A DNA stretch of 64,000 bases from Tetradesmus obliquus (GCA_030272155.1 CP126200.1:5344001-5408000), one strand, 5' to 3'. Shown: positions 35,601 through 49,153, counted from the stretch's first letter. Numbers and translations are program-made. The notes: generated by a model from the letters alone, not told the origin.

Positions 35601-38600
35601 TGTAGGCCCTGCTGCTGCTTCCCTATGAACCACCCCCGCTCAGACATCAGAAGAAAGGCCCAACAGCAGGGGATCCATCAGACAACCCCACCCTGTGCGG
35701 TAGTTGTGCTGTGGCTGCTGACGCAAGCGATTACCAAAGACATGTCGCGCCGAAGGCATCGCTGGATAGTGTGCAGTCTCATCATACGCCTATTTGAAAG
35801 CAAGCCGGCCACAGGGCATCCCGGCTTGCTGCTGCTGCTGCTGATGCTTTTGAAGCTGTTGCAGTGTCGAATCAAGCGCTGACTTCAGCAATCTCCAATG
35901 CCACACTCCAGGCTCTTCAGGCAGGCAGGCAGGCAGGCAGGCAACGAATGATGGCTCACTGTCAACACACACACACGCACACACACAACAGCTAGCCAGT
36001 GTCAGTCTTCGTCCACAACACGCTCGGGCCAAGTTAGCAGGCCGACACAGCACTGCATGGTATGGTGTGCTTGCCGCCAGATTCATCTAACGCACTGTAG
36101 AAGGGGCACTTCCAGCCCGCAAGGCCAGGCGAGGGGCCAGAAACCCAAACCCCAGTTCTCCTGTAGCAGCTGAACCCTGCCCTGGCAACAGCCCCCAACA
36201 CCTACGCGCTGCAAATCATTCGTCTCAATCAACAAGCCACGGATGGCGATAGTAATGCGCACGTGAGCCCCAGCAGCAGCGCTTTCCGCCTGCAATCCTC
36301 AGCCGCCAGTGCTGCAGAGGACAGCCCCTTAGAGTGGCGCCGTTGCAGGCGAAGCAGCACGCATGCCAATCATGCTGTGAATGCATTGTGCATGCATGCA
36401 TGCACCTGAGACGCATCCACAAGTAAACCTGGTATGCACATGCATGCTGGCGTGCATGCAAGACAGCAGACGGGGATCCACACAGCTGACAGCTAGATAC
36501 AAACAAGCAGGCAACCTGTGGCACGTGCAGCTATCACATGCAACCATGGCATGTGACGCTGGCATGTAGCGTTCTGCACATCCGTGCAGCAGGCAGCCCC
36601 CAATAACAGATATAAGTACACCGCCTAGGCAAGCTACTGCTGTATTTGCAATGCCACAAAGCATCGCCGCTTGCCTGAGCTTCCTGCACAGCTACAGCTG
36701 CTGTGCATCATACCCTCTCTCATCCCAAACCCCAGCCAACCTAAAGCACCCTCACCGAAGCCATATCCAACCCACAATGCTGGCTGTAATCCACAGCAAG
36801 CACACAGCAAGATGCGTGCTGTCTGCCGCCGGGATACAGAGACAAACACAATCTGGCCTGCACATTATGAGCGGTAGGCAGCTGTTGCTGCTGCTCAAAA
36901 GCGCACCGATACGTCCTACAAGAGCCACAGGCATGCTGTGCACGCAGGCGGACACACCACCCCTCATCCCACGCAGTGCTAGAAGGCCGGCTGATGGCCT
37001 GGCATATGTTTTTTGGCTGCCTGCGCTGTGCTTGCCGTCGCGGCTGCAGCTGGCCTGACTTACTAGTCCCGTGCCATGCGCACACAAAGCATAGCTGGTG
37101 TCGGTCGGCCGCGGTACTGCTGCATAAGCATACATGCCATGCTTGCATGGGTGCCTTTGCAGCAACTGCCAACACAACATGCTGTGCTGCATATGCAGCA
37201 GTGCATGGCAGAGCATGAGTCGATAATTTCAAGCAAGCACAGCTGCACCGGAGAGTGCACGCAACACTGCAAGGAACAGCAGCAAAAGCCAGCAATGGAG
37301 AAACGAGCAGCAGCCATCTTCTGTGCTGCTTCACTGCTGCGCATGCGCATGCAGAGGTATCACCAGCAAACACTGCCAGTGACAGACCAAAGGAGCGCAA
37401 TGGCACTCTGCCTTGCACCCAACACCCTGGCAGCACGCACACCACATCAGGTGAAACCCATAAACCTCGCATCCTAGTCTCTCCCACAGTGCTGCTGTGC
37501 GCAAGCCACAAAGCTCTGCTGATGCAGCAGCGGAGTTCCGCCCGTAAGTAAGCATATACGCGCTGCGCCCTTATGGCGGGCAAAGTATGCAGCAGACCCA
37601 CCCATGCATACATGTACAGCTGTGCAGACTAAGGGCTGCGTGGGTCGCCACAGCAAGGAGCCCAAGCACCGCAGTGCGCAGAGGCATCTGTGCCAGTGTG
37701 CCCTTTCGCAAACGCTCTTCTGTGCAACAGGAAAGGCTGGAAAAGCAGAGCTAACATTGAAAGCGGCTGGCTGCTGTCTGCAGCAAAAGTATATGCACCT
37801 GTCATGCACAAACACACCGCACATCCAAAGACAAACGCGCTGGACATCCAAAGGCAAAGGCGCCGCACATCCAAAGAAACGGGCGCGCCTGCACACTCTG
37901 CCTAGAAGCACACGCTTTTGTTGATATGCTCCCAGGCTCCCGCCCCCTAGCAACCTGGCCTTTTTTGCTGCAACCCTTAAAGCCACCACCAGCTTCCTCA
38001 ACACGCCCGTACTCAAATAAACATCAGCAGAGGCGTTGCCTCCCACGCCGCAACACCATGTGCAGCCGCGCTGCACATCGTGAAACCACAGCAGGTGGCC
38101 AACCAAGGACAACCGCACCCACGCTTGGTTGCAAAGCAGGCTCAAAGTGCACTGCCTGCAAGCCACATACTCATTCCTTTTGTTTAAAACAGGCACGGCA
38201 AGTACACCATCACACACACACACACACCGCAGAACAGAGAGGTTCATGAGTCATTGTTGTTCATCGACATGCTTCTTCAAGTAACCATGCGTCGCTACCT
38301 CTCCACCAACACACACACAAGCACATGCACGCCTGGAAGCTACTATGCTTATAGCTCAGGCCAGTCCACCAGCGGCAGAAACAGCCTCACATGCTCACAA
38401 CAGACATGTGCACACGACAGCAACGCAAGAGGCCCCCCGCGTGTACCACATACATACAGCGCCGCACCCAACACAAGGCACCGTCGCTCACCAACCGTGC
38501 ACAACTGCAACTCGCCTCACCGTCGCCGCAGCCGCAGCAACTGTCAAAACCCCTATACCCCCTGCCGGTCAGCCGTCCCCACCACACCTCCACCCTACGG

Positions 38601-38658
38601 CTTGTCCCCACCTCCAGCTCCGCCCCAAAACCCTGCAAAACCTCATTGCAAAACCTCA
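32673..38658. other. 6 kb between convergent CXC and MYB genes; no conserved gene recognised
   Basis: Both neighbours point into this interval, so it should contain the MYB 3' untranslated region on the right. Open frames of up to 290 residues (minus, 36741-37613) have cysteine-rich, unconserved translations without domain motifs, as expected from GC-rich noncoding DNA. Small repeats include a GCAG run near 35925-35945, an ACACAC run near 35968-35986 and another near 38210-38226. A region at 33344-33440 has exon-like flanks but no recognisable product. Confidence 0.4.
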
Positions 38659-40652
38659 TCACTCGCCGAGCAGAAGGTCTGCATCCACATCACAGGGTGC
38701 AAGCATGTCATCAAGCACCCCCATCATAAAGCCATCTCGCTCCAACTCCAAAGCATCAAGCTCAAGGCTGCTCGACAGCACACTGCCGCCAGCTACACCG
38801 CCGCCACCGACGCCAAACCCTAAGCCCATGTCACCACTAAAACCACGACCCATCAGCGCAGCGGCAGCAGCAGCAGCGGTGGTGCCGCTGCTAGGCATTA
38901 CACCGCCCTTGGCGCCAGCGCCCATGCTGCCGAGCAGCATGTCCTCGGCAGCAGCAGCAGCAGCATATGAAGCTGGCGTGCATGCAGCAGGCTGGTGCGG
39001 TGCACTGTTGCGGATGCTGGCCTTACCAGGCACCAGCACGGTGCTCTCCAGGATGACGCCGCTGCTGCTGCTGCTGTTGCGGCCGCCCGGGCCGGCAGCA
39101 GCACCTGACCCTGTCATCACAGGAAGGCCTGGCAGCAGCCGCTCAGGCTGCTGCTGCTGCTGCCAGTCGGTGCTGTGTGACGGCAGATAGCCAGACCCAT
39201 AGCCGCCGCCGCCAGCAGCAGCAGCTGCTGAAGGCCCAGGGCCAGCCATGCTGCTGCCAGGCCACGAGCCAGGCTGCTGCTGCTGCTGCTGCCAGCCGCT
39301 GCTGCCTGCCTCGTACCCGTTGAAGGCACCCATGCTGGCAGACCTGCGCGCCGCACGCTGCTGCTGCTGCTGCTGCTGCTGCATGGCGGCATCAGCAGGC
39401 GCATAGCCTCTCATGCTGCCTGGCACACTGTGTGCATGTGGCAGTGCTGCTGGGCCAGCTGCAGCACGGCTGTAGCCGCCGCTGCTGCTGCTGCTGTTGC
39501 CATAGGGGCCACCAGCAGCAGCAGGGCCTGGCAGGCTGTTGCTGTAGTAACCAGCAGGTCCTGGCAGGAACCTGGCTTCTTCAGCAGCAGCTGCAGCAGC
39601 AGCAGCAGCACCGCCGTAGTAGCTGCCGCTGTAGCTGCCGCCTGCCTCAGGGTACTCCCATGCCTGCTGCTGCTGCCAGCGCTGCTGCTGCTGCTGCTGA
39701 CCATATGGGTCGTTGCCGTGCCAGCCGCCGTTGTTCGCCATCAAGTTGGGGGCGCTTGCGGTGCGGCTGGCAGCATTCATAGCAACAGCAGCAGCAGCAG
39801 CACGGGGCTGGTTGGGGTGCTGGGGTGGGGGGTAGAAGCCGGGCCCTGGCGCTGACCCAGGCCCAGCTGCTGCTGCTGGCGGCTGCCAGGCTGCTGCTGC
39901 TGCTGCGCTGCCGGGATAGTACCCCTCCCCAGCAGCAGCAGCAGCAGCAGCAGCGTTGTACGGCGGGTAGCGGCCGCTGCTGCTGCTGAACGTGCCAGGC
40001 ACCTCGTAGGGGCGAGGCCGCATGTAGCTAGTGCTGGAGGGCCCACCACGCGGCTCAAAACCGCGGCCCCTGACAGGCCCGCTGAACCCTGCTGCGCCTG
40101 GACCGCTGCTGGGCCCCATCGGCCCCATCATGCCTGGTAAACCCTCGGCAGGCGGCAGCATGCTGCTGCTGCTGCTGCTGAGGCCGTAGGGCGGCGGCTG
40201 CCCGGCTGCCCTGCTGCTGTAAGGCGGCATGGGCGCAGCAGTAGCAGCAGCAGCAGCCTGCCTGCATTCCCAGCAGTCACAAAAGCCTCCTGGAGGGGGC
40301 CCCATAGGGCCTGCAGGGGGCCCCCTGTAAGGGCCCAGTGGTGCAGCAGGCTGTGGCGGCATGCCTCTGCCATAGCCTGAGCTATAGCCAGGGGCATAAC
40401 CTGGGTAGCCGCTGCCGCCGCTGCTGCTGTTGATGCCGGGGGTGAATCCGGCGGGCTGGAAGCTGCTGCTGCTGCCGGGGTAGGCGGCAGCAGGCACCAT
40501 GTCTGCTGCTGCTGCCAGTGGCGGCGCAGTGCGGCTGAGTTGCTGCTGCTGCTGCTGCTGCTGCTGGCTGTGAGCTGGCAGGGGTCCAGGCTGGGGGCCT
40601 GAGAAGAGTCCTGAAGCAGACGGCGGGCCTGACAGCTGGCCTGAGGGGGTCC

Positions 40653-40688
<36 letters not shown>

Positions 40689-43291
40689 AGGAGGGGCCCG
40701 ACAGGTCAGCGTAGCTGCTGTAGCGGCGCTGCAGGCGCTGCTGCTGCTCCTGCAGCAGCTGCTGCTCCTGCGCGCTGTGCGTGGGTGCAGGCATGCTGCT
40801 GCTGCGGCGCTTGGCAGGATCCAGTGCTGCTGCTGCTGGTGCTGCTGCTGCTGCAGGGTTGGAAGCCTTGGGGCTGCCAGACACGTGCTGCTGCTGCTGG
40901 TGGCTGCTGCTGGGGGTGTCGGGCTGTGCCGTGGTGAGGCCAGCAGAGGCGCCCTGCAGAGGCATCTGCTGCTGCTGTTGCGTGTCGTTGGATGCAACAG
41001 CACCAGCGTCCGCCTCAGAGGAGGCTGCTGCTGCTGCCTGCTCCACTGGGGCAGGCTCAGCAGCAGCAGCAGCAGCACGTGTGCTGCTGGACTGCTGCTC
41101 TGCCTTGACAGCATCAGCATCAGCATCAGTAGCAGCAGCAGCATCGCATGCCCGTGCTGGCTCAGCATCTGGCATCTCCTCATCTGCTGCTGTTGGTGTG
41201 TCAGCAGCAGCAGCAGCAGGCCCTGCAGGTGCGTCTATGCCTGCTGCAGCAGCTGCTGCACAGGCTGCTGCCTCCTGCTGTAAAGCATCCCGTGGAGCCA
41301 CAACAGCAGGTGCAGCTATCGCAGTAGCAGTGGGGCTAGCAGGATGGGCAACTGGGCTGCCTGCTGCTGCTGCTGCTGCTGCTGGGCCAGCAGCTTGCAA
41401 GTTCACACTGAGTGAGGAGCCGAAAGATGTCAGTAGGCCACTGCCTGGCGCTGCTGCTGCTGCTGCCGCTGCTGCTGCTGCATCAGGCTGTGCTGGCATG
41501 CCGCAGCTTGGCTGCTGCTGCAGCAGGCCCTGCGCCTCGCCACTCCTGCTGCTGCTGCCGATGCTGCCCCATGGCTGCACAGGCTGCTGCTGCTGCTGCA
41601 GGTGCTCGTGTGCTGGGCGCATGTGGCTGCGGGGGCTGCTGCTGTACATGCTGCTATACTCTGCTGCTGCTGCTGCTGGCTGGGGGCCTGCCCAGGCTTG
41701 CATGCTGGGGCCTGCTGCTGCTGCTGCATAGGCATCAGCAGGTGGCATGCTGCCTGACCTGTAAGGGCCAGCAGCAGCAGCAGCAGCAGCAGCGTGCATG
41801 CTGCTGCCAGCGTAGTAGCTGCTGCTGCCTGGTGCTGCTGTGTACTGGCTGCCAGGTGGCGGGTATGGGTAGCGCTGCGGTCCGCCTGCTGCTGCTGCTG
41901 CTGCTGGGGGCCTGCCGTAGCTGCTGCTGCCGGGCCAGTCTTGAGGGGCCCCTGAGGCAGTAGCATGGTAGGGGCCAGCACCTGGGTAGCCATACTGCTG
42001 CTGCTGCTGCTGGGGTGGGTACGCGTGGGCGTCTTCATAGCTGCTGCTGCCGTTGTAGTTGTACCTTACTGCGCCGGTGGCAGCAGCAGGAGGGGCCTCA
42101 CAGTTGTAGCCGCCTGCAGTGCCTGCTGAGAATGCACTGCCGCCAGACTGCTGCTGCTGCCAGCAGAGCCTGCTGCTGCTGCCAGGAGCTAGGGAGTAGC
42201 TGCCAGGGGGCATGGCAGCAGCATGGCCGCCGCTGCTGCTGCCGCCGAGCCAGTGCGAGGGCTGCTGCTGCTGCTGCTGCTGTGCTGAGGAGGCCACAGG
42301 GCCGCCTGCGCTGGGCAGCAATGCGGGGCTGCCTCCGCAGCTGCTGACCTCAGAGCTGTTGAAGGTACTGGCAGGTCCATGCTGCTGCTGCTGCTGTTTG
42401 GCATCCGCTGCGTTGGGATCGGTGCTGTGATAGTGCACTGCGGCGCCAGCTGCTGCCGCGGGCACTGCAGAGTGCTGCTCGGGCGGCTCGTACCAAGCAG
42501 AGCTTGGCACATCCACACGCAGCTGCCTGTAGCTGCTGCAGTTGCCGGCAGCGCTGCGTGGCTGCTGCTGCTGCAGTGGGGGCCTGTTAGGGCTGCAGGC
42601 GGTGGCAGCAGCAGCAGCCAAATGCGCCGCATCACCTGCTGCCATGGATGCATAGCCAGCAGGCGCCGCTGCTGCTGCTGCTGCTGCCTGGTTAAACGCC
42701 GCTGCATCACAGCTGCCAGACGTTGCCACGCAGTCGCCGCCTGCTGCAGCGGCAGCTGCGTCGGCATCAGCTGCTGCTGCTGCGTAGCAGTGCTCTGCTG
42801 CTGCTGCTGCCTCCTCGCTGTCTGTGGAGCTGTCGCTCCAGCGGGGGCGCGCCCTGCTGCTGCGCTTCTTGCACACCTTGCCCTTCAGGCAGCCCCGGCC
42901 AGACGCCTGCAGCACCACAGCAGCACACAACAGATGAGCCCACACAGCATCGCCCATTTCGATTTGGAGTAATCAGGATGCTTTCATGCTTACATGCCAT
43001 ATGCAAACTCTCTGTCAACAGCAGTGCACTGCAGCAGGCATCAGCTGGCAGCCACCTTGACGCAAAGCAGTTTCCTTGCATACTGCCTACCACTGCCAGC
43101 GCAGTGCTACTTGCTGCTGCATGCGAAGCATATATCGCTGCCGTGCTGTCTGTCGAGCCGCTGCGCTGTTGGTTCGAGCCGTTGCGCCGCACCCTGCTGA
43201 GTATTGCGCGGCAGGCCTGCTCCTGTGGCGCGCCGTGCTCCGGGTTGGCAAGCAGCCACTCCAGGCTGGCACTGTCCTCCAGGTACCTGAC

Positions 43292-43322
<31 letters not shown>

Positions 43323-44414
43323 TTTAGTGCGCAGCGCAACCTGGTGTGATGCATTGCTGCCAGTGCATGCACTCCAGCTGCTGGAATATGTGTGCGCAGG
43401 GAGCGCCTGCGGGGGAGGGAGCCAAACGACAAGATAGACGTGGAGGTAGCCTGCCGCCGCTGCTGCCCCCACTCACTTGTTCTTGAGGGTGCCGTTCTGG
43501 TTTTTCCTGTTGAGTGTGGCGTGCCAGTGGTTCTTGACTGCGTTGTCTGTCCTGCCGTTGAGCAGGCGTGCGATGGCTGCAGCAACAAGCATCACAGGTC
43601 AGACCCAGCAGAGCAGAGGCAGTGAGCAGAGCAAGGGCTGGCAGTGGCGATGCGAAGCATCTACGACCAGCAGAAGCTGCAGAATCCCTTCGCGGCTCAC
43701 CTGCCCATCGGTTCTGGTGTACAGACTGCGCCTGCGGGACGAAGAGTGGAGCTGTGAGCGAGCAATCGTCACACCTGCTGACGGGGGCTGTGCGACACTG
43801 GCTTACCCGCACGATCACAGCCTGCTCCCACTCCGAAAAAGGCAGCTTGGACACGGTGGGGTCAAGCTGGTTGCACCACCTGCAGGCATGCGCCCAGACA
43901 GACCTCGTCAGGATGACCATGAAGTCCTCAGGCTGGGCCGCGGGCGGGTGCCCACGGCTCAGCAGGCACCCCAAGATACAAAGATATTACCATGAGGATA
44001 TACACGACAGCAGCAAGCTCTGCCTGGGCTTCAGCAGCTCCATCGCCCAAATGCATACTGCCCACGAGAGGGCGTGCTTCTCCGACGCAAGACGTAGGGC
44101 GCGACGGCCATGCACAGTGGAATGATGGTGAGTTTCTGCACCACTTTGCTCACCTAAGCCTGCAGCTTTTGCCCGATCGGCCAGGAACCCCTGCAAGCAG
44201 CAAAAGAGTGTGCTTTCATGCCCTGCTGCTAGCGATCCGCAGCGATGAGTCCCACCCAAAGTTTTCTAGACTTACCTGCAGCTATTTGGCTCCAACACGT
44301 GGTGCCATACTGAGCGACCAAGCTGCGCAGCTGCTCGTCCTCCTCAGCTGACCAGGCGCCCTTGCGTGAATCCAGCCCATTATCTTGCGCAGTATCATCT
44401 TCTATATCAGCCAT
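38659..44414 (-). CDS. R2R3-MYB transcription factor with a giant Gln/Ala/Ser-rich C-terminus, 1573 residues
   Basis: Exons: 44414-44276, 44190-44154, 43879-43807, 43731-43701, 43576-43477, 43286-43193, 42906-38659. They total 4722 nt with all phases consistent. The R2 repeat (about residues 18-66) reads GAWSAEEDEQLRSLV, WSQIAAGVPGRSGKSCRLRW. The R3 repeat (about 69-112) reads LPFSEWEQAVIVRA, NRWAAIARLLNGRTDNAVKNH, with the usual Phe in place of the first Trp. This resembles the plant MYB44/co-regulator S22 type. A short helical segment follows (LEDSASLEWLLANPEHGAP), then a basic KVCKKRSSRARPRW patch, then about 1350 residues of low complexity. The protein ends in an acidic MMGVLDDMLAPCDVDADLLLGE-like segment that could activate transcription. 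The DNA-binding half is split over six small exons; the tail is one 4.2 kb exon. The target pathway is unknown. Confidence 0.93.
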
Positions 44415-45513
44415 TACGTTTGCGGCCGTCCACGCAAGGGGGCGTTTGGCTAAATTTGGTTCGTGCCCCAGCCCGATCTCTACCAGTGAACTCTACAAAA
44501 TTATCATTGTCAGTGTCTATGTCGGCCTACAACGTGTGGCATATGCAGCAGTGCACGCGACAGCAGGCGCCTTGGAGAGCTGCCCCAGCTGACTCAACGT
44601 TGTGTCCAGTGCTGCACCCGCCGCATAACATGAGCCCCACGTCGGTCACCGTAAAATATACTTACGATGATGAACCAAGCATGCTGCACGCCTTTACGCG
44701 CACGACGTGCGTATCATACACGCATCACCCCAGCTGACAGCTGCAAAAGCTTATCTTGTCACAGAAACAGGATTTCGCTCTCTTAGCCACACGAAAAGGT
44801 GCATTTAACAAACAAAATCCTTTAAGAAGGAAGTCGGTGACATCAAGTCGATGTCTTGGGCTCAACCTCCCTGTGTACACCTTATGTGAGCATATCTTAC
44901 CTGCAGCGGACCAAAACGGCTACTCATATTGTCTATAATATGCTTTAGAGCCATCTTTTGCCAGCCAATGCGCATGTCACCAGGCAGAAGCGCAGCCTGA
45001 GATAACTCGGCGCGTAACCTCCTCATGCTCACGAGTGCCTTCCGCGCATATTGCAGCTGGGTGCATGATCACGTGAGCTGCGCATCCTTTGCAAATGTCC
45101 ACGAATACTCTATTTGCGCTGAAAGGCTGCAGCAGTGTCTGCCAGGCTGAATTTGGCTGCTTGAGCCAGTCAAGCAGTAACATCACGAGTTGTGTGCTGA
45201 GGCTGTGCTTCGTACCCCATCAGACGAAGAAAGCCTGGAGTTCAAGCAATGTATTATCAGTCGATGTCGGCAGGCATCAGACATGATGCGCAGAATGGGA
45301 GGACATGCACTGTACATCAGTAAAGCGGCAATGGCAGATCTGCTCTTCTAGAGCAGCTGACAACAGGGAGGACAAGCATGCAAGCAAGCAAGCGATCTGA
45401 ACTGTGTTGCTAGCAGTGGATAGCCAGTTGGTCTCATCCCAAAGCATTAAACGTTGAGGTGTGCAGCTGGCTGTTGCCAAGTGTCCAGGAGCCGTCTGAC
45501 TGCGTACCAGTAT
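44415..45513. promoter_or_regulatory. MYB 5' flank
   Basis: About 1.1 kb between the MYB start codon and the left end of the CACTA element. No ORF with family features was found. It presumably contains the minus-strand MYB promoter and 5' untranslated region, now bounded upstream by the transposon. Confidence 0.4.
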
Positions 45514-45671
45514 CACTATGGTCACTGAAATGTCCAGCTGCGCGTCCAGTCATGTCCAGTTGCTGGTGTGCAACTGGACATGTCACACGGCATGTCCAGT
45601 GTGGGACTGGACATGGCCATGTCCAGTGTGCTGCTGGACATCGAGCAGGTGACTGGACAAGGCAACTGGAC
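45514..45671 (+). repeat. Left terminal inverted repeat and subterminal GTCCAG array of the CACTA element
   Basis: Starts CACTATGG directly after the TAT target duplication. It contains about ten GTCCAG or CTGGAC hexamers in alternating orientation, the probable transposase-binding sites. Confidence 0.85.
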
Positions 45672-48088
45672 TTTCAACCAGTGCAATATAATTACTTAAA
45701 AAACATGCGTTCAATGCAATAAAAAAGTTTTCGAGGCAGGGCAGCGAGGTCGGGGTGCTCGGGTTGGCGCCCTCGACCCCCTGGTGCCAAGTCACTGCAA
45801 CTGCTGCCTGGGCAAGTGGCCCATGGCCATGGGCTGCAACACAATAAGCACGCAGCTGCAGCTGCTGCAACCCCAACAGAAGCTGGCAGCTGCTGTACCA
45901 CAACGCTGAGGTTGACATGAAAAAAAACACGCAGCTTGCTGCATTCACAGCAAAAGCTCCCAGCTGCTGCAATTACAGCACATTGCTTGTGTGTAGAAGC
46001 AGTGGGGACAACACACATACCAGTTGACAAGAAACACATTGACAACATTGCCGTCCTACCACTGGTACGGAGCATGGCTATGCCAGTAGCACACGCAATT
46101 GCAATATCTGTGCATCCTGCTGAAGGCAGTGCCAGCAAAGCAATGCAGCAGTGGGCTGCCATCACAGCTGCGTTCAACCATCTGCCGAAGACACCGCGTC
46201 TATTCCAGCAGCTGTTGATCGCGCACTGTTTCCTGCCCAGCCTGCAGCAACAGCGAGTTGGCATGCCGCCACCGCCCGCATCGATCACAAGTGTAGCAGT
46301 TGTCTCCACACCTGCAGCAGTGCAGCAGAAACATAGCAGTTGCATTTGATACGTGCAAGCTGCAGCGTAGGACGTGGCACTTGCTGAGGTTGGCCCCATG
46401 CCAAACAGGGTCTGGGCCAGCAGGTGTGTGCGTGCAGACTGGCGCCCGCCACCTGCTTGCCACGCTCAAGAGCAACAGTCTGCGTCCTGGGCGCCAACCC
46501 AAATCGCTGCCGCTGCACTACACATACGAGGCAGACTGCTTGCACTGGCGTTCACCATCTTGAAGCTCACCAGTAAGTGCACCAGCCATGCCACGCTGAC
46601 AGCTGATTGCTTCCTGTTTCCCCTGCCTGCCCATGCAAGCCTCGTGCCAAATATTCACGAAAGCAATCGCCTAGCAGCGGGTCTGCCGCTGCATCAATTC
46701 CAGGCCTCACGCTTACTGCAATAAAGTGTGAGACAAGCATATAGCAGCAGCTGGATGGGTGGTGTGCACTCCACACTGCGGGCATGGCAAGCCGTATGGT
46801 ATGTGCGAAGTCACAGGCATGTTCTACATCATGCACCTGCTGGCCTGCTGGGCATGTGGTCTGCTGCCTGCGTTGTGGTTCATGTATGCATTGCACAAAA
46901 TGCCAAATGTGCGGCAGCATCATACTCAGACTAGGAAGAGCTGTCACTATATGACAGCAGCAGCAGCAGCAGCAGTAACGTGTTATGTTTTACGAGCATA
47001 ACTCCGACCCACCTGTGATGCTGGGAAACGAACAGCTGGCAGGAGCCTGCAAACAGCAACAGCAGCACATGTGATGCACAACTGCACCTGTGGACAACCT
47101 GCACGCACACAGCCCTGCAAAGCTAGCATAGCATGGCTAATGCAGCTGTACATGCAACTGATCCTGATCTGGTCATTGTTTGTTCATTTCTGCGACGGTA
47201 CTGCTGCAATACTGCAACTGTTGCTGCTGCTGCTGTGCCACAGTGAGCTGGGTGCCTGCAGTCGTTCCAGCCGCTGCTGATCTGCCTGTGAGTGGCTTAC
47301 CATCGCTTCAATGTAGAACGATGATCAACTGGCTACGCCAGGCGCTTCAAACAGTGTATGATGTCCTGCAGGATCATCCGTGAAGCTGCCTACTGCTGCA
47401 CAGACTGCTGCAGCTCAATGAGCAGGCGTCCGCAGCCACCTGAACACTAGATGCTCGCATTGATCTGTTGTATTTCATGCTTATTGTTCGCGAAGGGCTC
47501 TGCCAGCGGACACAAGCCCACAGCCTGTTTCAGCCCTGCGCACTATCTGCACAGCAGCTGCGGTGCGCGACATGGGTGGGATCACTCGTGTGCTTCTGTA
47601 GTAATCATAGAAACTGTTGTTCGCACCTGATTACTTGCCAGTCGACGATCAGTCCACGGCCGTTTGCCACCTGCCGTTTTGTATTGTAACAAATGACACG
47701 CCTGCAGCACCGCGCAATGGGACTATTCCGACAAATGAACGAAAGATGTAAGAATTGAAACGACCTAGTGGAGAGGCTGGCGTTTCAGCAGTAGGGGGAG
47801 ACTGAACAACACTGTGGTGACATGCTGATCTTCGCTGTGAGGCACTATGGTGCCATGAAACACATTCACCAAGTATTCTAGTTTAAGTTTCACTTATTTG
47901 CAGTCTTTTTGCTGTGCATTGTCGAGGTGGTGCTGACCTGACCACGACAAACCCTACAGCAAGTTCAGCTGCCGTGCTAGCTGTCAAAGCCCACAATATG
48001 TGCGGCAGACATGCATAAAAATCTAATCGGGGCTTCTCACGCTGGTAGCGTGTCGTATAAGACCATATGTCGTCTAAGCAGCAGCAGA

Positions 48089-48205
48089 TGTCCAGGTGCT
48101 AGCAGGCTGGACATGCGACTGGACGTGCAGACCCACCAACTGGACACCATTTGGTGCAACTGGACATGCCTGGACATGCGACTGGACATCTCGGTGACCA
48201 TAGTG
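48089..48205 (-). repeat. Right terminal inverted repeat and subterminal GTCCAG array of the CACTA element
   Basis: Inverse of the left end, finishing CCATAGTG before the TAT duplication. It holds about seven GTCCAG or CTGGAC hexamers, mostly CTGGAC on the plus strand. Confidence 0.85.
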
Positions 48206-49153
48206 TATGGCGCGGCTGCGTTGATCATGACGCACAGCATCTCAGCTCACTGCCCAGCATCTGTCAAACAACGCTTTCACAGTGTCACCCGGTGCTGCTG
48301 CTGTGAACTCACGAATTGTAGACTGCTGTGTTGTGAATTTTAAGGGTGCACGAGCATTGCCGCAATGCAGTGGTGGCAGCACTTGCGTGGAACGGCAAAG
48401 CAGCGCCCCCCAGGTCTTACACATTGATCAACAATCTGCTCAGGCGAGCTGCAGCGCTGGGCCCAGGCAGCATTGCCTGCCCCGCTGCACAGCACATCTT
48501 CTATAGATACTAGTAGCTGCAGGCCGGCATTACAAGCACAATACAACATAATGCACAGCTGGAGCACCATGGCAGCCTACAGCTCAACGCAGCCGCAACA
48601 GACCTTGCACAGTTAGATGCTAGCGTCACGCACTGCAGCCGGCAGCTGCCTGGTAGATCATGAGTGCAGGCGCGCAGCGCTGCATTCATCTTGCAAAAAG
48701 TCATCGTTTTTCATGCACGCTACCATCAGCGCCTGCCACGTCACGTCCTACAAGATTGAGCGGCATTTAAAAACGCACAGCCGGTGCTGAGCACCAGCAG
48801 CGGTCCACTAGTGCGTCTTCATAACCACATCATCAGCTAGCACTAGTGCGTGCAACAGGCTGCTCTGAAAGCATCACAGCCGCTTGGCACATCATGCACA
48901 GATACATGTGCGGCTGCAGCTGCCGCGCACACTGCAGCACAAACCACGCAGCGCGCTGGCTTGCACTGCTGCTGCGCCTTGCACGACGAGTGCTGCCCAC
49001 ACTGAGCTGCACAACATCACCCATTGCATGCATCAAAACGTCGGTGGCTCAGCACCTCCTATCACTCGCACAGCCGCCAGCCAAGGCATCAAGCCCCATG
49101 ATGGCTGGGACATCCCACCTAACCCCCAGCCACCTCCTCAAGCTGAGGCAACC

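Larger units (their letters stand above)
45514..48205. mobile_element. CACTA (EnSpm-type) DNA transposon, 2692 bp, probably non-autonomous
   Basis: The left end begins CACTATGGTCAC and the right end is its inverse. The terminal repeats match at about 22 of 24 positions (differences CTGAAA versus CCGAGA). Both ends are flanked by the 3-bp direct repeat TAT (45511-45513 and 48206-48208), the target duplication size of the CACTA superfamily. Just inside each end are subterminal arrays of GTCCAG/CTGGAC, about ten copies at 45532-45671 and seven at 48089-48190, in both orientations, as in known EnSpm elements. I could not recognise a transposase; the longest internal frame (minus, 45692-46399) has no clear family motif. 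A cysteine-rich stretch (CCRCGDNCYTCDRCGRW, minus strand near 46300) is weakly zinc-finger-like. Confidence 0.85.

Noticed and set aside
36741..37613. 290-residue open frame on the minus strand
   Set aside because: The composition is Cys/Leu/His-rich without motifs, other frames over the same bases are also long, and it lies in the presumed 3' region of the MYB gene. It is best explained as GC-rich noncoding DNA.
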